Source: an uncultured Verrucomicrobiota bacterium
GTDB taxonomy: Bacteria > Verrucomicrobiota > Verrucomicrobiae > Opitutales > Opitutaceae
Length of the DNA: 5,841 nt
NCBI GenBank assembly: GCA_946481225.1
Contig: CAMLNJ010000223.1
Location: 1 to 5,841 of the forward strand
Direction: 5' to 3'
In this document: positions 1-5,101 of the stretch, piece after piece
How positions within the stretch are numbered: the stretch's first letter is position 1
How the letters are laid out: each line of letters opens with the position of its first letter
Notes under the pieces: model-generated
What the model was told of the DNA's origin: nothing
The model's input: the letters and a program-made list of their open reading frames with translations, nothing else
Database searches by the model: none
Made by a program: the position numbers and the translations under genes

Positions 1-856
1 CATAATCGTCCCGCCCCGCGTCCCCCGAGCCCGCCGCCTCCGCGTCGCAGCGCGCCTCGCGTTCGGCCCTCGCCCACGCGCCCATCACGCGCATCGCCGG
101 ATTGAAAAAAAACAGCGCCTCCGCGACCAGCTGCACCGCGTTCACCAGATAATCCTGATGACGCACGTGGCTCAGCTCGTGCGCGATCACCGCTTCGATC
201 ACCGCCGGCGGACAACCCGTCGCCCACGCCGCCGGCAACACGATCGCCGGCCGCAGGCACCCCAGCACGAAAGCCCCCGAAGCCAGTTCCGAGACGAGCA
301 GATCCACCCGCCGTCGCACGCCCAGCCGACGGCATTGGCGCGCCAAAGCCTCGAGCAAACCCGCGTCCTCCGCCGTCCACGCCGCGCGCCGCAACCGGTT
401 CGCCGCCCGCAGAGAAACACCCGCCCGCGTGAGCGAAAACACGGCACCCGTCATCCACGCCAGCCCGCCCCAGACCTGCCAGGGCGGCGAAGCGCGCTCT
501 TCCGCGCGCTCCACGAACAACGCCGCGGGGACCGACGCAGCCTCCGGGGTCGGGCTCGACGCCGTCGACGCGACGACAGGCCTCGCGCTTTCCGCGACCA
601 CATCCCCCTCTCGCGCCGCCGCTCGCCGCGATTCGCCCACCTGCAAAAACGCCCAAAGCGCGACCGTCGCCGCGAGCGTGAAAAATTGCCCGGCCAAGGC
701 GACGCGATACCGCGCGCGCGCCCGCGATTCGTGCAGGCTCTTTAACATCGCCCCGACCGCCGCGAGCGCGACCAGCCCGATCCAAACGCCGTGCAGCAAC
801 GCCGCGACCAGGGCCCTGCCCGCCGGGCCGCCGAAAAATTCGAACAAGGCGCTCAT
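1..856 (-). CDS. M56 family (BlaR1/MecR1-like) membrane metallopeptidase, C-terminus cut by window edge
   Basis: Integral-membrane zinc protease of the BlaR1/MecR1 type, normally paired with a BlaI repressor that it inactivates after sensing an outside signal. Reading from the ATG at 856 gives 285 codons without a stop. Visible parts: a hydrophobic segment at residues 15-38, a second at 52-73, a polar Ala/Ser/Pro/Glu-rich loop at 74-125, a third hydrophobic segment at 126-142, the zinc motif HELSH at 226-230 (bases 167-181), a hydrophobic stretch ending in FFFNP at 249-253, and EREARCD at 265-271, where E267 should be the third zinc ligand and CD is a family hallmark. The start overlaps the repressor stop as ATGA (853-856), so the two are translationally coupled; an AAGGA (complement of 866-870) lies 9 nt before the ATG. 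The sensor part lies beyond base 1, so whether it binds beta-lactams or something else cannot be told. Family assignment is firm, signal unknown. Confidence 0.9.
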   Translation of the reverse strand, partial: MSALFEFFGGPAGRALVAALLHGVWIGLVALAAVGAMLKSLHESRARARYRVALAGQFFTLAATVALWAFLQVGESRRAAAREGDVVAESARPVVASTASSPTPEAASVPAALFVERAEERASPPWQVWGGLAWMTGAVFSLTRAGVSLRAANRLRRAAWTAEDAGLLEALARQCRRLGVRRRVDLLVSELASGAFVLGCLRPAIVLPAAWATGCPPAVIEAVIAHELSHVRHQDYLVNAVQLVAEALFFFNPAMRVMGAWARAEREARCDAEAAGSGDAGRDDY

Positions 857-1239
857 CGTCCCGCGTCCTTCTTCTTGCGACGCTCTTCGCGAATGATCGC
901 CTCCATCTCCGCCAACTCGTCCGCGCCCACCAGCCCGTCGTCGATGAACTGCTGCACCACCAGCGAAGGCCGACCGCCGAAGACTCGCCGCACCAGATCC
1001 GCGAACACCGGCTTCATCACCCGCGACCGGCTCTCGGTCGCCCGCCAGCGGTCGGACACGCCGTCCCGCCGCCGCTTCACCAGCTCTTTCCGCTCCATGA
1101 TCTGCAGGGTCGTGAGCACCGTCGTGTAGGCGCGCTCCTTCCCGTCGCTCAACGCCTCCAACACCTCCCGCGCCGTCGCGTCGGGGCGGGCCCACAGCAC
1201 GGCGAGAATCTTCGTCTCCAATTCGGTCGGCTTCTTCAT
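853..1239 (-). CDS. BlaI/MecI/CopY family transcriptional repressor
   Basis: A 128-residue winged-helix repressor, the usual length for BlaI/MecI. The N-terminal DNA-binding domain covers about residues 3-72: it opens with PTELETKILAVLW, and contains AYTTVLTTLQIMERKELVKR (37-56), the recognition-helix/wing signature of the family. Residues 73-128 form the dimerisation part, ending in a strongly basic tail. By family knowledge it binds as a dimer to a dyad near its own promoter and is released when its partner M56 protease is activated. The gene is followed with a 4-bp overlap by that protease, and a perfect palindrome sits 9 bp before its ATG, which argues for autorepression. I see no Shine-Dalgarno sequence before the ATG; the start is chosen because the protein begins exactly as family members do. 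Target genes besides its own operon are unknown; no beta-lactamase is in the window. Confidence 0.93.
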   Translation of the reverse strand: MKKPTELETKILAVLWARPDATAREVLEALSDGKERAYTTVLTTLQIMERKELVKRRRDGVSDRWRATESRSRVMKPVFADLVRRVFGGRPSLVVQQFIDDGLVGADELAEMEAIIREERRKKKDAGR

Positions 1240-1243
1240 ACTA

Positions 1244-1267
1244 TATTCTTAGTAGCTACTAAAAATA
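1244..1267. promoter_or_regulatory. Candidate BlaI-family operator (perfect 14-bp palindrome)
   Basis: Bases 1249-1262 read TTAGTAGCTACTAA, a perfect dyad centred between 1255 and 1256. It extends to 24 bp (1244-1267) with one mismatched pair (1248/1263). It lies in an AT-rich island within very GC-rich DNA and ends 9 bp before the repressor ATG. The TAGTA/TACTA half-sites resemble the dyads bound by BlaI/MecI-type repressors. Occupancy here would block transcription or translation start of the repressor-protease pair. The palindrome itself is seen directly; its role is inferred. Confidence 0.72.
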
Positions 1268-1271
1268 CCGT

Positions 1272-1307
1272 AGGGAAGCCGAAAATCCCTTTCTCGTTCG
1301 CAACGAG
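1272..1307 (-). terminator. Possible terminator hairpin after the M20 peptidase gene
   Basis: Downstream of the M20 stop codon, the minus strand carries a 6-bp perfect stem with a 3-nt loop (CTCGTT at 1293-1298, AACGAG at 1302-1307). A second small dyad follows (AGGGA at 1272-1276 with TCCCT at 1286-1290), with TTTT in its loop. There is no long T run, so intrinsic termination would be weak. It would separate the M20 transcript from the repressor operon. Confidence 0.3.
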
Positions 1308-1344
1308 TCCGAACCCGCGCGCGCTTTTTCCCAAGGCCCGCCGG

Positions 1345-2583
1345 CTACTCCGGCACGCCCTCGGCGATCAACCCCGCGTAGATCCGCGCCGCGGCGAGCA
1401 GCTCCTTGATCGAGGCGCGCTCGTCCACCGCGTGGAAATCCACCCCGCCCGGCCCGTAGCCGAGCGTGGGAATCTTCAGCACCTGCGCGAAAAACTGCAT
1501 GTCGTTGAAACCCGTCGAGCAGCCGAAGACCGGCCGGCAGCGCCGTTCGCGCGCGACGTGTTTCGCCAAGGCCTGCGCGAAGGGATGCTCGGGCGGCGCG
1601 TAGCTCGGGTGGTTCTCCGAAACCTTCGTCACGCTGATGCGACACTTCGGGATGGCGCGCGCCGCGGCCGCGAGAAACTCGCGCAGCTCGCGCTCGGCCT
1701 CCGCCGCCGTTTCGGTGGGGATCACGCGCCGGTCGATGCTGAAACGCGCCAGCGCCGGCACGGTGTTTATCTTGCCGCCCTCGCCGCTGGAAAACACGCC
1801 GCCGATATTGAGCGTGGGCCGGCGCACCGAGCCATCGGGCGCGGTGAAGCTGCGCTCGCCGATCCGCCGGCCGTGCTCGCCGAGCGCCGTCACGAGTCGC
1901 GCCATGTGTTCGAGGGCGTTGATGCCGCGAGCCGGCACGCTGCCGTGCGCGGCGCGGCCATGCACGGTCACTTCGAGCCAGACCACGCCGTTGTGCCCGC
2001 AGCCGATCATGCGGCCCTCGCCGCCCTCCATCACGACCGCGTAGTCGGGGCGGATGCCGCCATGCTCCACCACCCAGCCCGCCCCGAGCGCGGAGTCGGT
2101 CTCTTCGTCGGCGGTGAACGACACCTCCACGTTCAACGCGGGCGCCGTGCCTGTCGCCTCCAACGCCCGCAGCGCGAGGAGCAGGCTCGCGATCGATCCC
2201 TTCATGTCGGCGGTGCCGCGTCCGTAGATCCAGGCCTCCTCCACCTTGCCCGAGAACGCGTCCCCGTGCCGCCAGGCGCCGGAGACCGGCACGACGTCGT
2301 AGTGGGCGTTGAAATGCAAGGTCTTCGACTTCGCGCCGCGCGGAGCCGAAAGCCGGCCAAGCACGTTCCAGCGCGGCTTGCCCCACTGCTCGCGCGGCAG
2401 GGCCTTCCGCACCAAGGCGTCCGGCACGCGCGGCCGACGCACCGCGAGCCCGGCCGCGAGCAGGCGCGTGATCGCATCGTAGTGATCGCCGGGCGGATTC
2501 ACCGTCGGGAGCCGCACCAGCCGAGCCAACAATTCCACCAAGTCCTTCTCGCGGGCGTTGATGTAGGCGGCGACAGGCGTCAT
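1345..2583 (-). CDS. M20 family zinc metallopeptidase/deacylase (ArgE/DapE/Acy1 type)
   Basis: A cytoplasmic di-zinc amidohydrolase of 412 residues that removes an acyl group or an amino-acid residue from an amide bond. All key residues are visible: HYDVVP with zinc ligand H94 and D96, the bridging aspartate D126 in GRGTADMKG, catalytic E160 and ligand E161 in TADEETD, a likely fourth ligand E186, the lid-domain histidine H213 in AAHGSVP, the DRRVIP strand at 284-289, and the last ligand H384 in GVDFHAVDE. The catalytic domain is split (about 1-195 and 300-412) by a dimerisation/lid domain. The frame stays open for 42 codons upstream, but that Arg/Ala-rich stretch is unlike the family, and the start at 2583 has GAGGGA 11 nt before it. 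Substrate cannot be fixed: acetylornithine, succinyl-diaminopimelate, N-acyl amino acids or a dipeptide are all possible, and no arginine or lysine pathway genes adjoin. It is divergent from pdxH across a 124-bp spacer. Confidence 0.92.
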   Translation of the reverse strand: MTPVAAYINAREKDLVELLARLVRLPTVNPPGDHYDAITRLLAAGLAVRRPRVPDALVRKALPREQWGKPRWNVLGRLSAPRGAKSKTLHFNAHYDVVPVSGAWRHGDAFSGKVEEAWIYGRGTADMKGSIASLLLALRALEATGTAPALNVEVSFTADEETDSALGAGWVVEHGGIRPDYAVVMEGGEGRMIGCGHNGVVWLEVTVHGRAAHGSVPARGINALEHMARLVTALGEHGRRIGERSFTAPDGSVRRPTLNIGGVFSSGEGGKINTVPALARFSIDRRVIPTETAAEAERELREFLAAAARAIPKCRISVTKVSENHPSYAPPEHPFAQALAKHVARERRCRPVFGCSTGFNDMQFFAQVLKIPTLGYGPGGVDFHAVDERASIKELLAAARIYAGLIAEGVPE

Positions 2584-2707
2584 GCGACCACGCTTCCCTC
2601 GCCGCCCCCTGCGCGCAAGCCGGACCTTCCCGACCACGCCCGCCCGCGCGTTCCTCCGCCGGGCTGCGCCTTTGACAAGCCGCGCCGCCCGCGACTTCGT
2701 TGCCCGC
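2584..2707. other. Divergent spacer between the M20 peptidase and pdxH
   Basis: This 124-bp GC-rich spacer must hold the promoters for two divergent genes. The only box I can point to is TTGACA at 2672-2677 on the plus strand, without a convincing -10 hexamer 16-18 bp on. On the minus strand GAGGGA near the M20 start is a plausible ribosome site. No palindrome or operator stands out. Confidence 0.4.
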
Positions 2708-3352
2708 ATGTCGTCCCTCGCCGACCTTCGTAAAGATTACAGCCTCGCCGGGCTCCTCGAAAAGGACCTCGCGAAGGACCCTTTCCGGCAGTTCGAGAAG
2801 TGGTTTCAGGAGGCCGAGGCCGCGAAGCTCATCGAGCCCAACGCCATGACGCTCGCCACCACCGGCGCCGACGGCCGCCCCTCCGCGCGCGTCGTCCTGC
2901 TCAAGGGCATGGATGGCCGCGGCTTCGTCTTCTACACCAACTACGAGAGCCGCAAAGGCCGCGAGCTCACCAACATCCCGCGCGCCACGCTCGTGTTCCC
3001 CTGGCTCGCGCTCGAACGCCAGGTCGTTGTCGAAGGCGGCGTCACCCGCGTCACGCGCGAGGAGAGCGAGGCCTATTTCCACTCCCGCCCCCGCGCCAAC
3101 CAGCTCGGGGCCTGGGTCTCGCAACAAAGCAGCGTCGTCGCCGGCCGCGCCGTGCTCGAAGATTCGCTCAAGGCCCTCGAACAGAAATACGCCGGCAAAG
3201 AGGTCCCGCTCCCGCCGCACTGGGGCGGTTTCCGCGTCGCGCCCGAAACCGTCGAGTTCTGGCAAGGCCGCCGCAGCCGCCTCCACGACCGCCTCCGCTA
3301 CCGCCGCGACCCGAAGACGAACGAGTGGCTCGTCGAGCGCCTCGCTCCCTGA
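2708..3352 (+). CDS. pdxH: Pyridoxamine/pyridoxine 5'-phosphate oxidase
   Basis: FMN-dependent enzyme (EC 1.4.3.5) that oxidises pyridoxamine or pyridoxine 5'-phosphate to pyridoxal 5'-phosphate with O2, in cytoplasmic vitamin B6 synthesis and salvage. The 214-residue length is typical. Family motifs run in order: DPFRQFEKWFQEA near the N-terminus, SARVVLLKG (59-67) and FYTNYESRKGREL (75-87), which bind FMN, ERQVVVEG (103-110), YFHSRPRANQLGAWVSQQSS (123-142), which supplies substrate and FMN contacts, VEFWQGRRSRLHDR (182-195) with the phosphate/PLP-binding R191 and H193, and the C-terminal RLAP shared with the E. coli enzyme. The frame is open 42 codons further upstream, but that Arg/Pro-rich part is unlike the family, so the ATG at 2708 is chosen. 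No Shine-Dalgarno sequence precedes it. The gene is followed by a large inverted repeat rather than by another B6 gene. Confidence 0.97.
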   Translation: MSSLADLRKDYSLAGLLEKDLAKDPFRQFEKWFQEAEAAKLIEPNAMTLATTGADGRPSARVVLLKGMDGRGFVFYTNYESRKGRELTNIPRATLVFPWLALERQVVVEGGVTRVTREESEAYFHSRPRANQLGAWVSQQSSVVAGRAVLEDSLKALEQKYAGKEVPLPPHWGGFRVAPETVEFWQGRRSRLHDRLRYRRDPKTNEWLVERLAP

Positions 3353-3355
3353 GTG

Positions 3356-3460
3356 CAGAGCGAAAGAGCGACAGATGACAGATCGACAGAACGCAACCCC
3401 CCGCCACCCCTCCGCTCCTCCATCGCTCCGTCTTTCTGTGGCTCTGTCCTCTGTCGCTCT
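3356..3460. repeat. Long inverted repeat made of CAGA-type 7-8 nt words
   Basis: Bases 3365-3393 pair with 3432-3460 at 25 of 29 positions, with a 38-nt C-rich spacer. The left arm is itself near-tandem: five units of 7-8 nt starting at 3356, 3364, 3372, 3379 and 3387 (CAGAGCGA, AAGAGCGA, CAGATGA, CAGATCGA, CAGAACG). The right arm repeats the same words in reverse complement. It starts 3 bp after the pdxH stop and ends 18 bp before the sixA start. It could fold as a transcript-end hairpin, or be a copy of a dispersed palindromic element. No T run follows, so a standard terminator is unlikely. Confidence 0.75.
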
Positions 3461-3478
3461 GTTGTTCTAGTCATCCCC

Positions 3479-4018
3479 ATGCTTCTCCACCTCGTGCGCC
3501 ATGCCCACGCCCTTTCGGGGGATGAGGATCCGACGCGCCCGCTCAGCCCGCGCGGCCGCGCCGAGGTGGCCCGGCTCGCCCGTTTCCTGGGCGCCTGCGG
3601 CGTATTTCGTCCCGCCCATATCTGGCACAGTCCCCTCGCGCGCTCCCGCCAGACGGCCGACGATCTCGCCGCGCGCCTGCTCCTCGTCGACGCCCTGCGC
3701 GTCGAGATCCCCGGTATCCAGCCCGACGACGACCCTCGCGAGTTCGCCGAGCGCCTTCACCTGCACCCGAAAGACCGCGGCGATATCGCCGTCGTCGGCC
3801 ACGAGCCCCACCTGTCCGCCCTCGCCTCGCTCCTCGTGCGCGGGAAAGCGCGCCCCGATCTCTTCGTATTGAAAAAGAGCGCGCTGCTCACGCTCGAACC
3901 GACCGGCGCGACCCATAAAGAGACCGGCCACGCCCGCTGGCGCGTGCGCTGGCAGGTCTCGCCCGAACTGCTCCCGCCTGCGGCGCCCTCGATCACCGCC
4001 CCTCCCCCCGCCGCCTGA
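3479..4018 (+). CDS. sixA: SixA-type phosphohistidine phosphatase (histidine phosphatase superfamily)
   Basis: A 179-residue member of the histidine phosphatase branch typified by E. coli SixA, which removes phosphate from phosphohistidine on phosphotransfer proteins. The core is intact: VRHAHA with R7 and the nucleophile H8, SPLARSRQTA (51-60) with phosphate-binding R55, and VVGHEPHLS (105-113) with the second catalytic histidine H108. E. coli SixA is about 160 residues; the extra length here is a Pro/Ala-rich C-terminal tail (about 164-179) of no evident function. The ATG at 3479 is chosen because the protein then begins right at the beta strand carrying RHA; an in-frame GTG at 3353 would add 42 residues encoded by the inverted repeat and is rejected. 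No Shine-Dalgarno sequence is visible. Its partner cannot be named: no PTS or histidine kinase gene lies nearby. The superfamily also holds sugar-phosphate phosphatases, but the short lid and small size favour SixA. Confidence 0.88.
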   Translation: MLLHLVRHAHALSGDEDPTRPLSPRGRAEVARLARFLGACGVFRPAHIWHSPLARSRQTADDLAARLLLVDALRVEIPGIQPDDDPREFAERLHLHPKDRGDIAVVGHEPHLSALASLLVRGKARPDLFVLKKSALLTLEPTGATHKETGHARWRVRWQVSPELLPPAAPSITAPPPAA

Positions 4019-4030
4019 TAACGCCCCCGA

Positions 4031-4056
4031 TCTCAGGTCTCAGATTTCCGACCTCA
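4031..4056. repeat. Short inverted repeat between sixA and the reductase gene
   Basis: AGGTC (4035-4039) is inverted as GACCT (4050-4054) around a 10-nt loop, next to a small tandem (TCTCAG at 4031-4036 and 4038-4043). It occupies most of the 48-bp spacer. A weak hairpin; function unknown. Confidence 0.35.
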
Positions 4057-4066
4057 TCCCTCCCCC

Positions 4067-4993
4067 ATGAAGATCCTCCTCACCGGCGCCTCCGGCCTCG
4101 TCGGCGCCGCCTTCGCCGAATCCGCCTCGCGCCGCGGCCACCAGGTCGTCGGCATCGTCGGCCGCGCCTCGTTCAAGATCCCCGGCCTCGCGGAAAAACG
4201 CTCACTCGACCTCGCCGACTCCGGCGCTCTCACCGGCCTCGCCCTCGAGATCTTCCCCGACGCCATCGTCAACTGCGCCGCCATCTCCGAGCCCGCCCAG
4301 TGCGAGGCCGACCCCGTCCTTTCCCAGCAGCTCAACGTCGTGCTGCCCGCCACGCTCGCCCGCCTCGCCCACCACCTCAGCGCGCGCCTGATCCACGTCT
4401 CCACCGAACAGGTTTTCCCCGGCGACGCCCCTCCCTACTCCATCGCCTCGCCCCCCCGCCCCCTCAACCTCTACGGCCGCCAGAAGCTCGAGTCGGAAAA
4501 ACAGGTCCACTCCGCCGCCGCCGAGTTCGCCGTCACCCTTCGCGCCCCGCTCCTCACCGGCAACAGCCCCTCGGGCGCGCGCAGCCTCCACGAGCGCCTC
4601 CTCGCCGACTGGGCCGCCGGCAAGACCCCGCGCCTCTACCGCGACGAGATCCGCCAGCCCTGCACCGCCTCCAATCTCGCCGAGGCGATGTGCGAGCTCT
4701 GCGAGCGCCACGACTTCCGGGGCGTTTTTCACTGGGCCGGCGCCGAGCCCCTTTCGCGCGTCGAACTGGCGAAACGGATTCGCGCCCGCTTCAAGCTCCC
4801 CCCCTCCGCCGCGCCCATCGCGGAGGTCAACCGCGCCGACGATCCCTCCACCGCGCGCCGTCCCGCCGATCTCACCCTCGATTGCAAGCCCCTCGCCGGC
4901 GCGCTCAAAACGCCGCTGGAGACCTTCGACGCCCAGCTCGACCAGCTCGTCGTCCCGCCCCCGGTGCGCTCCTGGTTCATGGCGCTCGCCTGA
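4067..4993 (+). CDS. RmlD-like extended SDR (NAD(P)-dependent sugar epimerase/reductase family)
   Basis: A 308-residue Rossmann-fold oxidoreductase resembling dTDP-4-dehydrorhamnose reductase (RmlD_sub_bind family). The N-terminus has the dinucleotide-binding GASGLVG (7-13) right after the first strand, DAIVNCAAISEPAQCEADP (65-83) matches the strand and helix that follow in this family, STEQVFPGDAPPYS (112-125) is the counterpart of the RmlD STDYVFDG segment, and YGRQK (136-140) gives the catalytic Tyr and Lys. RLYRDEIRQPCTASNLAEAM (189-208) is the usual substrate-domain segment. The Asp-Tyr of the STDYVF motif is Glu-Gln here, so dTDP-rhamnose synthesis should not be assumed, and no rmlA, rmlB or rmlC gene is adjacent. 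The ATG at 4067 starts immediately before the nucleotide-binding strand; no Shine-Dalgarno sequence is seen. Substrate unknown: a nucleotide sugar reductase or an uncharacterised MAT2B-like role are possible. Confidence 0.87.
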   Translation: MKILLTGASGLVGAAFAESASRRGHQVVGIVGRASFKIPGLAEKRSLDLADSGALTGLALEIFPDAIVNCAAISEPAQCEADPVLSQQLNVVLPATLARLAHHLSARLIHVSTEQVFPGDAPPYSIASPPRPLNLYGRQKLESEKQVHSAAAEFAVTLRAPLLTGNSPSGARSLHERLLADWAAGKTPRLYRDEIRQPCTASNLAEAMCELCERHDFRGVFHWAGAEPLSRVELAKRIRARFKLPPSAAPIAEVNRADDPSTARRPADLTLDCKPLAGALKTPLETFDAQLDQLVVPPPVRSWFMALA

Positions 4994-5005
4994 ACGACAA
5001 CTTCG

Positions 5006-5094
5006 ACCACGAATGACACGGATCACCACGCATAAGAACAACGGCCGCGCTTGCGGCGGCATTTCCATCCGTGTGCATCCGTGAGATCCGTGGT
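5006..5094. repeat. Palindromic intergenic repeat with three CACGGAT-like words per arm
   Basis: Bases 5006-5033 pair with 5067-5094 at 21 of 28 positions. The left arm has CACGAAT (5008), CACGGAT (5017) and CACGCAT (5027), spaced 9 and 10 nt. The right arm has ATCCGTG at 5067, 5077 and 5086, spaced 10 and 9 nt, so the layout is mirror-symmetric. The 33-nt centre contains a perfect GCCGC/GCGGC hairpin (5044-5057) with loop GCTT. Repeats built from such words, ending in a CCACG...CGTGG frame, are familiar to me from intergenic regions of Verrucomicrobiota and related bacteria. The right arm ends 7 bp before the ligase start codon. Confidence 0.78.
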
Positions 5095-5101
5095 TAAACA
5101 A

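Noticed and set aside
158..896. Two plus-strand open frames opposite the M56 gene
   Set aside because: The minus-strand frame encodes HELSH and EREARCD plus membrane segments and is coupled to blaI, so these are composition shadows.
2672..2700. TTGACA as a -35 box for pdxH
   Set aside because: No -10-like hexamer occurs 16-18 bp downstream, so a sigma-70 promoter cannot be supported from this match alone.
1432..2733. 433-codon plus-strand open frame antisense to the M20 gene
   Set aside because: The M20 frame carries every catalytic residue of its family; the antisense frame is Arg/Ala/His-rich and is an effect of base composition.
1259..3286. 675-codon minus-strand open frame spanning the M20 and pdxH genes
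   Set aside because: It overlaps two well-supported genes in another frame, crosses the divergent spacer, and its translation is low-complexity Arg/Ala/Gly without domains.
3394..3431. C-rich centre of the CAGA repeat as a possible coding or regulatory site
   Set aside because: It is pyrimidine-rich spacer with no motif, start codon or further pairing that I can identify.
3353..3478. In-frame GTG start that would extend the SixA protein by 42 residues
   Set aside because: The extra residues are encoded by the inverted repeat and spacer, and the phosphatase fold normally begins at the strand bearing the RHA motif.
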